The notes: generated from the letters alone by a model not told the origin. A stretch of 64,000 nt of DNA from Leptospira noguchii serovar Panama str. CZ214 (GCF_000306255.2 NZ_AKWY02000010.1:62001-126000); one strand, 5' to 3'; shown: positions 16,597 through 30,314, counted from the stretch's first letter. Program-made: numbers and translations.

Positions 16597-17961
16597 CTAT
16601 ATCATAAAATTCTTACGTTTTAAAAAAGCAACTGACTCCAAATGCGGGGTTTGAGGATACGGATCTGTAATTAAGATTTTTTGAATCTGGAAAAAATCCT
16701 TCAATTTCCATAAATCCGATTTTTGCGAAGTGGGATTACAAGAAACATAAAAGAAATAAGAGATCTTAGAATCTTTCAACGTATCTAAAACAAATTCGCC
16801 TAAACCTGCACGGGGAGGGTCTGCAATTAGAACACTTTTGTTCGAAGACGAAAATAAAACTTTCAATTCGGAAGATGAATGTTTTGAAAATAAATCTACT
16901 TTTAAATACGAAAAATCTATTTTTGGAAAATCAACACTCATCTGTTTGCGTGCTATTTCCAACGAGCTTTCGATTGAATCCATTCCTGTGATTTTCAAAA
17001 ACTTATGTGCAAAAATTCTGCTAAAAAAACCTGAACCGCAAAATAAATCGATTAAATGATCGGATGAATCTGGAATTTCTTTTTCAATAAAATCTAAAAT
17101 CGGCTGGAACCCTTCCGGATTGGGTTGAAAAAAAGAATCGAAAGGAACTCTAAATTCTTTTCCGTAAATTAATTCTTTATAAGAATCCTTACCTTTGAGG
17201 ATTTTGATTTCTCCGGTCGCAGAAATTTCTCCTTTTCTTCTATTAAAACAAAAAAGAATATGATCTGCTTTTAAACTTTTTAAACATACGTTTTCAAATT
17301 CTTTTTCTTCGATCGTGTTTTTAAATTCTTCAACAAAAGTAAGAATGGTCATCAATTCGGAAGTGTTTTTTGCTTTTCGAATAGTAATGTATTTTAGAAA
17401 TCCTGAATCTGATTTTCTATCATAGGGTAAGTTTGGAAATTTGGAAATTAAATTTCTAAATCTGTACAATTCTTCGTTTGACTCTTTGCTTTGAATCAAA
17501 CAGGATTCCAAGTCCACGATATGTCTAAAAGAGCCCATTTCCCTTTGGCCAACGATTGGTCCCGGAAATACAACAAAGTCCATTCGATTTCTATAATAAA
17601 ACGTTTTTTGAGCTGGATATAAAATGGGTTCTATTTCAAAATCTTTTTTATAACTTTCTAAAAGACCAGAAGTCTTATAACGAAATTGATCTTGATAAGA
17701 AATATGTTGGGCAGAACAACCTCCACACTTTGTAAAAGCGGAACAAGGAGGGATAAAGGATCTTTGGATTTGAGAAACTAACTCTAATTTGGTGGAAGGT
17801 TTTCGGCGTTTCTTTTTAAAAAAAGTTACGTTATAGACGTCCCCCGGTAGAGAATAGGGGACTTCGATTTTGGTATTATTTACAAAACCGATTCCACGAA
17901 GATTAGAATTTACGAATTCAATTTTACTTTGGTGAGTTAAATTTGTAGTCTTATCCGACAT
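16597..17961 (-). CDS. Class I SAM-dependent RNA methyltransferase, TrmA/RlmC/RlmD family
   Basis: This 454-residue protein has a short N-terminal TRAM-like domain, then the iron-sulfur cysteine set C73, C79, C82 ([10 protein letters not shown]) plus a fourth cysteine in DLESCLIQ. The SAM domain shows [13 protein letters not shown], then [10 protein letters not shown] and the catalytic YVSCNPTSQ. Members make 5-methyluridine in tRNA or 23S rRNA. The Cys spacing C-x5-C-x2-C and the length fit RlmD/RlmC-type enzymes, but the exact target base cannot be fixed by eye. It starts with ATG at 17961 and stands alone. Confidence 0.88.
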   Translation of the reverse strand: MSDKTTNLTHQSKIEFVNSNLRGIGFVNNTKIEVPYSLPGDVYNVTFFKKKRRKPSTKLELVSQIQRSFIPPCSAFTKCGGCSAQHISYQDQFRYKTSGLLESYKKDFEIEPILYPAQKTFYYRNRMDFVVFPGPIVGQREMGSFRHIVDLESCLIQSKESNEELYRFRNLISKFPNLPYDRKSDSGFLKYITIRKAKNTSELMTILTFVEEFKNTIEEKEFENVCLKSLKADHILFCFNRRKGEISATGEIKILKGKDSYKELIYGKEFRVPFDSFFQPNPEGFQPILDFIEKEIPDSSDHLIDLFCGSGFFSRIFAHKFLKITGMDSIESSLEIARKQMSVDFPKIDFSYLKVDLFSKHSSSELKVLFSSSNKSVLIADPPRAGLGEFVLDTLKDSKISYFFYVSCNPTSQKSDLWKLKDFFQIQKILITDPYPQTPHLESVAFLKRKNFMI

Positions 17962-18134
17962 ATGACCAGCTTATCGATTTTGTATTTTGGGTAAATTTTA
18001 GTTTGTTCTAGAACAATGTAGTTTAGAATTGGTAGACTTTATAAAATCCAAATAGAAAGATCGTTCAATCAAGTTTTTGTATGAAATCATCTTTTGCGAT
18101 CATCATAAAAATAAAAAATCCATTTTATAGAATT

Positions 18135-19120
18135 TTACTTTGTCTCTTGAGTCGTTTCGTCTGGTTCTTTTTTAACTTCTTCTACTTTTGTTGGTTTAGA
18201 GTTTTCTAATTCTGAAATTTCAATTGAGACTGCTGCGGTAATCGCATAGTCATACAATCTATAATCTTCTCCTCTGTAAAGAGGATGACGATAGGAAAGA
18301 TTGAAGTTGAGTTTTTCCGAGATGTTTGCAGAAAAACCAAGGCTGACTTCTCTAAAGATGGAAGGAACCTTTCCTTGACTTGATCTTTTAAGATCCACAC
18401 CTTCATAAGGAGTTCTATATAAAAAACCGGTAAAAAAAGAAAGTCCAGGTTTCCAAAGATACGTAACGTATGCAGAAAATAGGCTCGTTTTTTTTAAGAG
18501 ATACATTTCTTCCGGCGGCGAAGAAGAAGGATTTCTCAACCAATATACAATTCCATCATTGTCTTGAAGATTATAAGGTTGTGATTTAGAAAGAGGGAAT
18601 ATACCGCTTACTTTTCCCACAAAGCTGAACTTACCTAAAAGATAACCGAATGTCAAACCGGGAATACCAGAATAATAATTTCCTCCCGTAAATTTGTCCG
18701 TATCCGGACCCGAAGGAAAACCTACGTTTGCGCTAAAAACGATAAAGTAGTTTTTTTGAAAATCGACTAAGGGTAGATATTTGATTCCAATGTATGTTTT
18801 GCCGATTCTTGCCGCGTCGGAGCGGTCTTTTTGTTCGTAATACGTATAAGGAACGCTTAGATTTAAAGCGAACATTCCATTTTTAAGATTTATTTCTCCG
18901 AAGAAAGTGCTAGTGTGTATGTTGCTGTTCTCGTTTGTTTGTTTAAAGAAATCTTGGGTTAAAACCATATAGTTTGCGGGTTTTTCTCTTTTTCCCGTAA
19001 AAGGGTCTACAAAACGGGTGGAAGATTGATCGCTTCCTCCCATCCCGGTATGATGCGCTTCTAAAGGGATTATAAAATATAAAAAAAGAATAAAGTAGAA
19101 AATTAGAATATTTTGTTTCA

Positions 19121-19121
<1 letters not shown>
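18135..19121 (-). CDS. Outer-membrane-like protein of the MbnP/MbnH cluster
   Basis: This 328-residue exported protein has a signal peptide and a mature N-terminus starting near [10 protein letters not shown], a His- and Met-containing start seen on proteins of copper loci. The body has alternating hydrophobic strands with aromatic residues and short turns, as in an outer-membrane barrel; the last 30 residues are an acidic, Lys-rich tail. The ATG at 19121 is chosen over an upstream TTG because it overlaps the stop of the preceding lipoprotein gene as TAATG, implying coupling. It is the last gene of the cluster. A channel or metal-relay role is inferred from context. Confidence 0.6.
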
Positions 19122-21170
<2,049 letters not shown>

Positions 21171-21188
21171 GTATTATAATCCTCAAAA

Positions 21189-21217
21189 CGCCCGAGACAA
21201 AAATTTGTATTCGGGCG
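21189..21217 (-). terminator. Terminator-like hairpin between the MbnP- and MbnH-like genes
   Basis: CGCCCGA pairs with TCGGGCG (7 bp, GC-rich). On the minus strand it begins 7 bases after the MbnP-like stop and is followed by only four T residues, then the GAGGATT ribosome-binding site of the MbnH-like gene. It may be a leaky terminator that keeps MbnH lower than MbnP, or an mRNA-stabilising hairpin. Confidence 0.6.
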
Positions 21218-21224
21218 ATTTTAA

Positions 21225-22172
21225 TTAATTTTTAGCCTTGATCGAAAAAACGGTTTTAGCCGGAGTGATCGGGGTACCTGTATTTAGATCCAAACCGATA
21301 TTTGCAAAGATAGTAGGACAGCCTGTACTTGTTGCACCTACAAGTCCAGACATACACATCGCAGCGTTTGAGTTGGCGGTAAGATCGATTCCTTGTAAAA
21401 GAGCTTGAACGTTAATTTTGATTTCTTGAGTGGAAGGATTAAAACCACCTTCCGGGGTCAGGGTGACCGGAATTCGATTGGCTCTTGCACAAGTGCTTGA
21501 ACTTCCAGAGCCTACACAATTGGCAGAACCTATATGGACCGAAGTTTCTACGCCTAAGGTTTCGGCGGTTTCAAAATCCAGTTTTAAAAACTTATAACCA
21601 CTCGTCCAACTCCAGAACATCCCAGAGTTATCGAGTGGGGGGGATTGGTTATCTGCATCTAAATGATTTTTGTTTTCTGGTATTCCGACGATAAACTTGA
21701 TACCTTGATATGTGCCCGAAGGAATTAACGCAGAAACGACGTTATTTGTATCTGTAGTACCATTACACTTTCCGGTTTTATTTTCAAAGTCTAAAAGGAC
21801 AATTTCTCCAGATTGAAATTTGCCGTCTTGGTTGAGGGTAAGAGTAGTTTCTTCTCCAGAGTTTTGGATCAAAGTAATTCCATGTATAAAAAGACGAAAG
21901 TCGTGTAACTGAAACGTAGTACTTTCGGCGATATGTGCGTTGGGAATAAAAGGGATCGTTTCTAAAGATCTAGAGTGACCTCTGAGAGTTTGGCCGCATT
22001 CTAACTTTTGAGAACCGGCGTAAGCCGAAAATTGGATTCCTTGATTTCTGAGTGCGATAAAGGCAGCTAATGAAAACAATTCGGAATTGTTATCATTTTT
22101 ATCTGAAGAACAATGAATCAAAGAAAGACAAAATAAAACGATAGAACCTAAGACTAAAACTTTTTTAGTCAT
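21225..22172 (-). CDS. MbnP-family copper-binding lipoprotein (metallo-mystery pair four-Cys protein)
   Basis: This 315-residue lipoprotein has lipobox LIHC (C21). The start at 22172 is chosen because AGGAG lies 10 bases upstream and the signal peptide follows at once; a longer frame reaches 22220. Family marks are [13 protein letters not shown] around 169-181, [16 protein letters not shown] split here as GMFWSW (184-189) and GYKFLKLD, then HIGSANC (213-219). Cysteines C59, C136, C219, C228, C273 and C285 follow the multi-cysteine pattern. In MbnP a tryptophan of the W-x-W region is oxidised by MbnH and the protein binds copper. Its cognate cytochrome gene is next in the operon. Confidence 0.82.
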   Translation of the reverse strand: MTKKVLVLGSIVLFCLSLIHCSSDKNDNNSELFSLAAFIALRNQGIQFSAYAGSQKLECGQTLRGHSRSLETIPFIPNAHIAESTTFQLHDFRLFIHGITLIQNSGEETTLTLNQDGKFQSGEIVLLDFENKTGKCNGTTDTNNVVSALIPSGTYQGIKFIVGIPENKNHLDADNQSPPLDNSGMFWSWTSGYKFLKLDFETAETLGVETSVHIGSANCVGSGSSSTCARANRIPVTLTPEGGFNPSTQEIKINVQALLQGIDLTANSNAAMCMSGLVGATSTGCPTIFANIGLDLNTGTPITPAKTVFSIKAKN

Positions 22173-22287
22173 AAAAATATAACTCCTAGTATTTAAGTTT
22201 CCTACTAAAACGAACGACAAAGAAAAAACGATCCATGAGCGTAAGTTATAATAGATTTTCTGAAAAAATTTTTGATAAATGGAAATA

Positions 22288-22725
22288 TTAGGAAATTCGA
22301 GGAGGTTTTAAAAGAAAAGAAAAAGAGGATATTCCAGAATTAGAATATTCTAAAGTGATAATTTGAATGAGATCTATATCGTGGCGGATATGAGAAGTTT
22401 GTTTTTGAGAAAAAAAAGTGGAATAAAACGCACTCAATTGAGAAAGTTTATTTTCAGATTTTTTACAGGCACAGGAATGGGCTTCTCCCGATTGAGCGGA
22501 ATGGCAGTTAGGAAAAGTTTTGGAAGTAGTGGATCGATTGAAAGAACGTATTTTTTTGGAAAAAAAAACATCTTCTTTATTTGTATGTTTTTGAATTTTA
22601 CTACCGTGATTACATTCGCAGATTTTTGCCTTTTCTGAAAGGATACATCCGAAAAGACCGCTGGAAAAAACTAAACTTTGGAATAAAACCGAAACAGATA
22701 AAAATATGGAAATGGAAAATTTCAT
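22288..22725 (-). CDS. Small exported Cys/His-rich protein upstream of the MbnP-like gene
   Basis: This 145-residue protein has an N-terminal signal-like helix, then two Cys/His clusters: [10 protein letters not shown] (about 33-42) and [17 protein letters not shown] (about 73-89). I recognise no family. Cys/His clusters in a small exported protein beside an MbnP/MbnH pair suggest soft-metal binding, which is inference. Its ATG overlaps the stop of the STAS gene as ATGA. It ends 115 bases before the MbnP-like start. The lack of an aspartate or zinc-site spacing argues against a standard zinc protein. Confidence 0.6.
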   Translation of the reverse strand: MKFSISIFLSVSVLFQSLVFSSGLFGCILSEKAKICECNHGSKIQKHTNKEDVFFSKKIRSFNRSTTSKTFPNCHSAQSGEAHSCACKKSENKLSQLSAFYSTFFSQKQTSHIRHDIDLIQIITLEYSNSGISSFSFLLKPPRIS

Positions 22726-23024
22726 CCCAAATTGATTTTGAGTTTGGAAAATACGAGTTGTAGACCTTCGCTCATTTTTACTTCTGAAACTTGAATTTGG
22801 TCTTTTTTTAATTCAGAAATCAATTTTAAAATTCGATTGAGAACCATGGACGGGATTGCAACAACCGGAGTCATATCTAAAATTACATTATCCGGACGGA
22901 TTTCTCTGATTTGAGAAAGTATTTCTTGGATTTCTTCTGTTTCGACGGAACAAATGTTTTTTCGAAACTCGATTCGAAAAGAATTTTTATCCGGATAGAT
23001 TGTAGACTCTTGGAGTTGTTGCAT
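22722..23024 (-). CDS. STAS-domain protein (anti-sigma factor antagonist-like)
   Basis: This 100-residue protein has the STAS strand-helix pattern: FRIEF, then a helix ([14 protein letters not shown]), the core [20 protein letters not shown] with the usual position for a phosphorylatable residue (S near 67 in AIPSM), then IQVSEV and GLQLVF. Such proteins usually bind anti-sigma kinases. It overlaps the Cys/His-rich gene by 4 bases (ATGA) and so heads the cluster that includes the MbnP-like gene. Whether the functional link is real or only positional is unknown. Confidence 0.75.
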   Translation of the reverse strand: MQQLQESTIYPDKNSFRIEFRKNICSVETEEIQEILSQIREIRPDNVILDMTPVVAIPSMVLNRILKLISELKKDQIQVSEVKMSEGLQLVFSKLKINLG

Positions 23025-23163
23025 AAAAGAAAACTCTGTTACTACTATTTTAAGGAAGAGTTTTTTCTGGAAACAAAAAAACGTTTATTTTAAATCTCGT
23101 GGATTAAAACGCTTGTTTGATTTTATCGTTTCGTAAAAATACCTTTTTAACTTTTGTATCCTT

Positions 23164-25227
23164 ATGAAAGATCGGGTACGAAAATTATTTCAGTTTAAAT
23201 CCCTGATCTGGATTTTGTTTGGAATTCTATTAATCCTGCCTTTACTTGCTTTTTATCCTTGGAAATACAGAATCTTTTTTGTATTTCTTTTTGTATGTTT
23301 TACGATTTTAGATCTATTGTTTCCTTTGGTGGCCACATTTTTTTTGGCGGCTTCGGGAATGTTTTTTGGAAATCATCCAGGAGGAAGATTTTTAGAATTA
23401 CAAGATTGTCTTTGGATTTATTGGTGCGTTCGAGGGATTGTAGAAAATAAACTTTATGGAAATCGGATTTTAAAAGATCCATTTTGGAAATCTCCAATCG
23501 GAGTGTTATTACTTTCGTTTTTTGGTACTGGAATTTTAAGTCTGATCGCCAATCCTGACTTGTTTTTAGATTTTAAATATTACCAAAAAGGTTGGTTTTG
23601 GTTTTTACATTCTACAGAGTTAGAGCCGTATTATCCGATTAAACTTTTATTTCTTGGGATCTTATTCTTATTTGGATTGATCGCGCGTAAGAATTGGTTA
23701 AGAAAAAATTCGGAAACAAATTCGTTTTATTTGGTTTTTGCTTCTGGTGTTGGTTTTGGAATGATCGTATCGATCGGATTTGGTTGGATAGAATATTTTT
23801 CGCCGATTTTAAAATGGAAATTGAATTATTATCATCGTTGGTTGGACGGATATAAATTTTTAGCTCTGCCTCATTCTTTGATTCCTGGTTTGAAACGTTA
23901 CCTGCCTAGATTTGGAATTCAATCCTTATTTTGGAATCGCAGTTGGTTTGCGGTTTATTTGATTTCAGGTCTTCCCTTTTTGTTTTATTGGATATTTAAC
24001 GGGTCTAAAAATTCCATAATAAGAATATTCCAAAATTCTCAAATAGATAATAATTTATCACAGGACCGAAAGTCTGGAATTAGATGGATCGTTTGGGTTT
24101 TATTTCCGGTTATCATTACAATATTAGGAACGGTCTTTTTTTTGATCGGTGCCAGGGGGGGAATGTTTTCTTTTTTAACGTTTTGTATTTTTACAATTTT
24201 TATCTTTTTTTTACTCCTTATTAAAAACAAAAGTATTTCTCGTGTGTTAACTCCTGTGTTTATCTCCTATTTTGTGTTGGCCGGAATTTTATTTCCAATC
24301 TGGGTGGTTTGGACGCTTGTAGGTCCGATGGACCCGGAAAGGTTCTCTCATTTTTCTTCTGGGATGAAGTTAGGAATCGAAAAATTATTGTTAGGTGGTG
24401 GATTTGAAAGTTATGGATGGTACAACGAATGTTGTTTGAGTAGTAATATAAGAGCTTCTACTTATCACACGACTCACAATCAATATTTACAGATTTTTTC
24501 TGGTCTAGGTATTGTGGGAGTAGTGTTGTATTCTTTACTGTGGTGTTTTCTTTTTTATGAACTCTTAAAAACTGAAAGAAGGGGCCGATCTACTTTAGTT
24601 GTTTCTGTATTATTTTCTTCGGTTGCGGCGGTATTTGTTTATTCTTTTTTTCAGGAATGGTTTTACTTGAGATCCGTTTATTTTCAATGGATCGCTTTGT
24701 TTCCGTTTTTTTGGAAAGAAAAGATAGGTTCCGGGTTTTTAACCAGGACGAATTCTTTTTTAAATTTAAGGAATATTCTACTTTCTTTATGTTTAATTCT
24801 AATTTTACTTTTTAGTTCCTGGATCTTTTTTCCCACTAAAAAATTTCGATTTGGAGTTTATTTTCCTCCTGGAGAAAAAGAAAACTCTGGTTGGGTTTTA
24901 GTAGGAAATGGTAGAATGACTTTGTCTTCTAAAGAGGAGATATATTTTCTGGACATGGATGAAAAACTTGGAAATTTATCTTTTTCCATTTGGGGTAGGT
25001 TTCAAAGAAAGATTGATCCGATAGAAATTGAAAATTCAAATGGAAGTTCTTTGTATTTTCGAGCCTCTAAAGGTAGGAATATTCTAAAAACAGAATGTAA
25101 TTTAATTCACAAAACAGAACCACCATTGTCAACTTTGAATTTTTGGAATCCAACTCCTTTGGATCCAGAACCTAGAAAATTTTGTTCTCAAATACGGATT
25201 CGAAAAAAAGTTCGTCGGATGAACTGA
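23164..25227 (+). CDS. O-antigen polymerase/ligase-family membrane protein
   Basis: This 687-residue protein has about 12 hydrophobic segments, a long periplasmic region, and the family motif [19 protein letters not shown], in which HNQYLQ precedes a Gly-rich helix. After the last helix (about 535-555) there is a beta-rich domain of about 130 residues, as in the partial gene at the window start. Wzy/WaaL proteins polymerise O units or ligate polysaccharide to lipid A-core. The start ATG follows a short gap from the divergent STAS gene. The glycosyltransferase 63 bases downstream supports a surface-polysaccharide role. Polymerase versus ligase cannot be decided. Confidence 0.78.
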   Translation: MKDRVRKLFQFKSLIWILFGILLILPLLAFYPWKYRIFFVFLFVCFTILDLLFPLVATFFLAASGMFFGNHPGGRFLELQDCLWIYWCVRGIVENKLYGNRILKDPFWKSPIGVLLLSFFGTGILSLIANPDLFLDFKYYQKGWFWFLHSTELEPYYPIKLLFLGILFLFGLIARKNWLRKNSETNSFYLVFASGVGFGMIVSIGFGWIEYFSPILKWKLNYYHRWLDGYKFLALPHSLIPGLKRYLPRFGIQSLFWNRSWFAVYLISGLPFLFYWIFNGSKNSIIRIFQNSQIDNNLSQDRKSGIRWIVWVLFPVIITILGTVFFLIGARGGMFSFLTFCIFTIFIFFLLLIKNKSISRVLTPVFISYFVLAGILFPIWVVWTLVGPMDPERFSHFSSGMKLGIEKLLLGGGFESYGWYNECCLSSNIRASTYHTTHNQYLQIFSGLGIVGVVLYSLLWCFLFYELLKTERRGRSTLVVSVLFSSVAAVFVYSFFQEWFYLRSVYFQWIALFPFFWKEKIGSGFLTRTNSFLNLRNILLSLCLILILLFSSWIFFPTKKFRFGVYFPPGEKENSGWVLVGNGRMTLSSKEEIYFLDMDEKLGNLSFSIWGRFQRKIDPIEIENSNGSSLYFRASKGRNILKTECNLIHKTEPPLSTLNFWNPTPLDPEPRKFCSQIRIRKKVRRMN

Positions 25228-25290
25228 AATACTGTGTGATAAGTTGTGGGAACTCTTACGTTTGAGATTTTAGAGTAAAACAGTTTACTT

Positions 25291-26184
25291 ATGAATAACG
25301 TTCCTATTTCTGTCGTAATTCCTACTTACAACCGAGAAAATAAGATACTCAATGCAATTTCTTCCGTTCTAAAACAAACCTTACCACCGAAAGAAATTAT
25401 CGTAGTAGATGATGGATCCACTGATACTACAGTTTCTAAAATTCAAGAAAAGTTTTCGGATAAGATCCAAATTCTACTTTTAGAACATAAGGGAGTAAGT
25501 CATGCAAGAAATCGAGGAGTAGAAAATGCAACTGGAGATTGGATTGCGTTTTTAGATTCGGACGACGAATGGTTGTCTGAAAAATTAGAGAAACAGTGGA
25601 AACATATAGAAGAACATCCAGAGACTGAAATTCTTCAGTCCCAAGAAATTTGGATTCGAAATGGAAGAAAGGTCAATCCTCCGACTAGACTTTCAAAAAG
25701 AGACGGAGATATTTTTGAACAAAGTCTGGAATTTTGTAGTGTTACTCCATCTTCAGTTCTTTTAAAAAAAGAACTCTATCAAAATCAAGGTGGAATGGAT
25801 GAAAAACTTCTCGCTTGCGAAGACTATGATCTTTGGTTACGGATCACTTCTCAAACTACTGTTGTTCTTTTAGATGAGTTTCTACTCGTTCGATATGGGG
25901 GACATAAGGATCAACTTTCTTTTCAGTATCCTGCTATGGATCGTTTTAGAATTTACTCTATTTTAAAATTATTAAGTTCTCATTTACTCAATCAAACGCA
26001 AAGACGACTTGCCGAACAAAATCTTTTTATAAAGTGGGGGGTTTTAAGGCAGGGAAGAGTCAAAAGAAACAACTGGAAGGAAGAATTGGATCTTATTTTA
26101 GATTCCGTATTGAAAGAAGGTTTGGATTCTTACTTTGGAATCCAGATGCAGGAGTTTTTACTAGAAAATCAAAATTGGATTTGA
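25291..26184 (+). CDS. Glycosyltransferase family 2
   Basis: This 297-residue cytosolic GT-A enzyme has ISVVIPTYNRENKI at the N-terminus, the nucleotide-binding EIIVVDDGSTDTT, then SHARNRGVENATGDW and the metal-binding FLDSDDEW. The usual acceptor-side ED motif appears as ACEDYDLWLR. It probably adds a sugar to a lipid-linked or LPS glycan. It follows the O-antigen polymerase-like gene on the same strand with a 63-base gap that includes one TGTGGGAACT motif (25245-25254). Confidence 0.92.
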   Translation: MNNVPISVVIPTYNRENKILNAISSVLKQTLPPKEIIVVDDGSTDTTVSKIQEKFSDKIQILLLEHKGVSHARNRGVENATGDWIAFLDSDDEWLSEKLEKQWKHIEEHPETEILQSQEIWIRNGRKVNPPTRLSKRDGDIFEQSLEFCSVTPSSVLLKKELYQNQGGMDEKLLACEDYDLWLRITSQTTVVLLDEFLLVRYGGHKDQLSFQYPAMDRFRIYSILKLLSSHLLNQTQRRLAEQNLFIKWGVLRQGRVKRNNWKEELDLILDSVLKEGLDSYFGIQMQEFLLENQNWI

Positions 26185-26343
26185 GTTTCAATTTCTGAAT
26201 TCTTTTTAGATTTCTAAAAATGTAAACTAAGGAATCAATTTACGTTTTGTCTTAAAACCTTTTGAGCGCGCTTGCGAGAAGATTGAGTTCACAAGATTTA
26301 AGAACAATAGAAGACCTCTATCAGTCGCCATTATGACGTGATT

Positions 26344-26399
26344 TGTGGGAACTCCCGCAAATCCTGATTTTACAGATACATTTTGTAAATGTGGGAACT
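26344..26399. repeat. Two TGTGGGAACT-type spacer motifs
   Basis: Direct copies lie at 26344-26353 and 26390-26399. In the first, TTTGTGGGAACTCCCGCAAA reads as an imperfect palindrome around ACT, which is typical of the longer copies of this motif. Confidence 0.8.
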
Positions 26400-26417
26400 C
26401 ACACAAAATTTCTAAAT

Positions 26418-26596
26418 TAACGTGAAGTTGGTAGTATATCGCGAAAGGGATCGATGCGAGGTCAATAAATTGAAACTAAAAACATATGTTGTATAACGTT
26501 TCTCGTATACAATTTATTGACCAAAGCTGAGAGCCCGGTCGGCTGCCTGCGGCAGCCGGATTCGCCCAGATTTTTCTTATGTCGAACTTTACGTTA
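26418..26596. repeat. Family B hairpin element (179 bp)
   Basis: The ends are TAACGTGAAGTT and, inverted, TAACGTAAAGTTCGACATAA. After GCGAAAGGGATCGATG there is a perfect 13-bp stem (GGTCAATAAATTG 26460-26472 with CAATTTATTGACC 26510-26522), then a perfect 8-bp GC stem (CGGCTGCC with GGCAGCCG, loop TGC, 26540-26558), then ATTCGCCC. The same stems occur with compensating changes at 7146-7247 and 55650-55729. Confidence 0.85.
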
Positions 26597-27049
26597 AATT
26601 ACAGTTTTAAAACCTTATTCAATGTAGGAATTACTACTTTTTCTAGTTTCTCACGGTAAAAAGGACTCTAACTTTAAGATTTTCTGAAATTGATTTTAAA
26701 AAACTGCCGTTTCCAGATTCCGATACGTTTAGAGACAAAACTTTTTAATCGTGAATTGGTTCGTAAGAATCATCTCATCTACATTTTAGAAATCAAATCT
26801 ACTTCTAAAATGTTCCTATGTTTATCGATTTTGACTTACGTGTGTTTAGAGACAAAATTTTTCCGAGAAGATTCTGGTGTTTTATTTTACGTTAGTAAGG
26901 TCTATTACGTTTATATTGATTTTTTAAATCTTTTTTAACTACTTTTAGGATTTATGGTTTTCTTTTTTATAACACTTTCAAAAGTTATTTCCAACTTTGA
27001 CCGGATCGTTTATAATCATCCGGCTAAAGAATAATCGGAGCTAAAAAAA

Positions 27050-28371
27050 ATGGTGAATCCAATCCAAGAATTGACCAAGAAATTTAAAAAATCAACGATG
27101 GATCCTCTTTCTTATGAAATCCTCAAAAGTGAAATCATTCGAACGAAAATTCTTTTTATTTTCTTTGCGTCTACGTCCGTTATTATGTCGGTCATATTTG
27201 TTGTTTTTCACGAATGGATCGTAAAAGAAACAGGTGGCCATTTTCCTTTTTACGCCGTTTTAGGTGTAAACTTAGGAACTGCGATTTATGAATTGATCAT
27301 AAACCGTGTGTTTAATCGTTTTCTTCAAAAAAGAAAAGGAGTTTTTTCAGTTGCAAGATTCGGAAATGTGCTCATTGAAATTTCTTCCGTAGGTCTATTG
27401 CTTTGGTTCAATATAGGAGCTTTTGCATCTCCTTTGATCCCTCTTTATTCTCCTGCGGTTTTGACTTTTTTTATATTTATCATTCTTTCGGTTCTCCGAC
27501 TTGAATTTTGGTTGAGTGCATTTACTGGGTTTGTGGCCGGAGCAGAGCTTTTAGTATTAGCGGTTTATTATATTCCTCAAAATCCGATTCCGATGCCGAT
27601 CAACTTTTTTAATTCCGTGGCTCCTTTTATTTCTAAATCTCTTTTGTTTTTCTTCAGTGGAATTGCAGCTGGTCTTGTAGGTATCCAATTGAAACGTTCT
27701 TTGGTTTCTGCGATGTCTGCGGTTCAAGAAAAAAATAAAGTAGTAGGAATGTTTGGACAGTATGTTTCACCGGATGTGGTAGACAGACTTTTAGAACAAA
27801 AGAGTGAAAGTTTCTCAGAATTCAAACGAGTGTGTGTTATGTTTTTGGATATTCGTAACTTTACTCGGTTTTCTGAAAAGAGACCTCCAGGTGAAGTGAT
27901 CGATTATCTAAATTATATATTTAGTCATTTGATTGATATTGTAAACTCGCACAACGGTATGATCAATAAGTTTCTTGGAGATGGGTTTATGGCTGTGTTT
28001 GGGGCTCCCATTTCGGACGGAGGTAACGACGTTAAAAATGCGGTTGAGGCTTCTTTAGAACTTCTCAAAAAAATAGAGTTTTTAAATCAGGAAGGTAAAA
28101 TTCCAGAAACTCAAATTGGAATTGGACTTCATACTGGAGAAGCAATGACGGGTAACGTAGGTTCTGAAGCTAGAAAAGAATATACGATTATCGGAGACGT
28201 CGTCAATCTAGCATCTAGAGTTGAGTCCTTAAATAAGGAATTTGGAACAAAATTCTTAGTTACACAAGCGGTTTACGACGATATTAAAGATACGGTTCCA
28301 GGTAGACATCTTTCTTCTATCCATGTAAAAGGAAGAGAAGAGCCTGTAGACGTCTACGAACTGGGTAAGCT

Positions 28372-28375
<4 letters not shown>
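27050..28375 (+). CDS. Membrane-bound class III adenylate cyclase
   Basis: This 441-residue protein has six hydrophobic segments (about 28-230) and a C-terminal class III cyclase domain. Metal-binding aspartates are D267 (FLDIRNF) and D311 ([11 protein letters not shown]), with K307 two residues before FLGDG, then [30 protein letters not shown] with the transition-state Asn and Arg. The Lys and Asp substrate-selecting residues fit ATP rather than GTP. It makes cAMP; pathogenic Leptospira carry many such genes. The ATG follows AATCGGAGC. It ends overlapping the convergent YciI-like gene by 4 bases. Confidence 0.92.
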
Positions 28376-28662
<287 letters not shown>

Positions 28663-28682
28663 AAAATTCTCCGATTTGATTT

Positions 28683-30029
28683 TCATTCAAAATAAATAAT
28701 ACATTTAGGAAGTAATTTTCGAATTCTTTCTATTTTTTCCGATGCAATTGGATTGTTATATAAATTCAACTTTCGTAACTTTTGCTGTTGCCCAATCTCT
28801 TTTGGAAGTGTCGCAAGTTGATTAAACTTTAAATTCAATTCTTGTAAATTTTGTAGTTGCCCGATCTCTTTTGGAAGTGTTGTTAGTTGGTTGAATCCTA
28901 AATTTAATTCTTGTAAATTTTGCAGTTGTCCAATTTCTTTGGGAAAGGTAGTAATCTGATTGCTTTCTAAATGCAGGGTTTGCAACTTTTGAAGTTGTTC
29001 GATTTCTTTAGGAAGAGTTCTGAGCGGGTTATTGCCCAAATATAATTCTTGTAATTTTTTCAGTTGTCCTATTTCCTCTGGAAGAGTTGTCAGTTGGTTA
29101 CCATACAAATACAATTTTTGTAACTTACTAAGTTGTCCAATTTCTTTTGGAAGAATAGTGAGATGGGTATAGTTTAAATTCAATCCTCGTAAATTTTGTA
29201 GCTGTATGATTCCCTGCGGCAAAGTTTTCAGTTGGATACCATATAAATTCAATTCTTGTAATTTTTGTAGTTGTCCGATTTCTTTGGGAAGAGTCGTGAG
29301 AGGATTGGAAATCAAATTCAATATTTGTAAATTCTGCAATTGTACGACTTCCTCTCGAAGAGTGGTGAGTTGGTTAAATCCTAAATTCAATTCTTGTAAT
29401 TTTTGTAATTTTCCGATTTCTTTTGGAAAGGTAGTAAGCTGATTGCCTTCTAAATTCAGGATTTGTAAATTTTGTAATTTTCCGATTTCATTAGGAAGAG
29501 TCGTAAGTTGGTTAAATCCTAAATTCAGGATTTGCAACTTTTGAAGTTGTCCAATTTCTTCTGGAAGAATCGTGAGTTTGTTAAGATCCAAATTCAATTC
29601 TTGTAAATTCTGTAGTTGTCCGACTTCGTCTGGAAGAATCGTAAGTCGATTAAATCCTAAATTCAATACTTGTAAATTCCGTAACTTTCCAATTTCTTTT
29701 GGAAGAATCGTAAGTTTGTTACTATACAAATCCAACACTTGTAAATTCTGTAATTGTCCGACTTCATTAGGAAGAGTCGTAAGTTGGTTAAATCCTAAAT
29801 TCAATACTTGTAAATTCTGAAGTTTTCCGATTTCTTTCGAAAGAGTCGCGAGTTTGCTACCGTTCAAATTCAGAATCCGAACATCCTTTGGATTTTGGAG
29901 AGCCTCGGTTAAATTACGATATGTTTGCGTTTCTTTAGATTGGGCTTGAAGCTTACAAGAAAAACAGATCAGAATCAAAAGAATCGTGAGTCTTTTATTT
30001 AAACGAATGTTTATGGATTGGAAATTCAT
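28683..30029 (-). CDS. Secreted leucine-rich-repeat protein
   Basis: This 448-residue protein has a signal peptide ending near KLQAQ, then 16 tandem 23-residue leucine-rich repeats with consensus [21 protein letters not shown], and a C-terminal cap with [14 protein letters not shown]. Pathogenic Leptospira carry a large family of such LRR proteins, thought to bind host or bacterial surface partners. ATG at 30029 is preferred over TTG at 30035 because AAGGA lies 7 bases before it. A cysteine in ICFSC could be a weak lipobox, but a signal peptidase I site is more likely. The repeat arrays can shrink or expand by 69 bases without losing frame. Confidence 0.92.
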   Translation of the reverse strand: MNFQSINIRLNKRLTILLILICFSCKLQAQSKETQTYRNLTEALQNPKDVRILNLNGSKLATLSKEIGKLQNLQVLNLGFNQLTTLPNEVGQLQNLQVLDLYSNKLTILPKEIGKLRNLQVLNLGFNRLTILPDEVGQLQNLQELNLDLNKLTILPEEIGQLQKLQILNLGFNQLTTLPNEIGKLQNLQILNLEGNQLTTFPKEIGKLQKLQELNLGFNQLTTLREEVVQLQNLQILNLISNPLTTLPKEIGQLQKLQELNLYGIQLKTLPQGIIQLQNLRGLNLNYTHLTILPKEIGQLSKLQKLYLYGNQLTTLPEEIGQLKKLQELYLGNNPLRTLPKEIEQLQKLQTLHLESNQITTFPKEIGQLQNLQELNLGFNQLTTLPKEIGQLQNLQELNLKFNQLATLPKEIGQQQKLRKLNLYNNPIASEKIERIRKLLPKCIIYFE

Positions 30030-30167
30030 GATCAATTCCTTGAACGGCTTTTGGATTTTTTGGGAATGGAGCGCTTGTCTCTAAATTGCCCAGTGTAGGA
30101 ACTCCAGCGTTTTTAAACGATTGGAAAATCATTCATGAAGCCTAAAAAACGGCCCAAGAGACTTATT

Positions 30168-30314
30168 TGTAGGAACTCTCACAAATTGCGGATTTATCAG
30201 TAGTTCCCACATTATTTTACAGACAAACCTAAGTTTTGTAATAGTTCCTACACTTGAATGCGACAAGTTCAATTGTTATAAACTTTTACTTTTTAAATTG
30301 TGGTAGTTCCCACA
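30168..30314. repeat. Cluster of four TGTGGGAACT-type motifs in both orientations
   Basis: The motif reads TGTAGGAACT at 30168, AGTTCCCACA at 30202, AGTTCCTACA at 30243 and AGTTCCCACA at 30305. Spacing is irregular (34, 41 and 62 bases). This is the densest cluster outside the 53-bp tandem repeat. Confidence 0.8.

Larger units (their letters stand above)
26185..27049. other. Spacer with TGTGGGAACT motifs and a hairpin element
   Basis: This 865-base spacer holds two TGTGGGAACT motifs (26344 and 26390) and the family B element at 26418-26596. An 82-codon open frame at 26690-26938 has no ribosome-binding site or recognisable content and is not called. The promoter of the cyclase gene must lie near its right end. 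Confidence 0.55.

Noticed and set aside
26690..26938. Open frame of 82 codons upstream of the adenylate cyclase
   Set aside because: No ribosome-binding site, no family resemblance, and an AT-rich spacer makes chance frames likely.
29206..29820. Open frames opposite the LRR gene
   Set aside because: They mirror the 69-bp leucine-rich repeats and carry no sense of their own.
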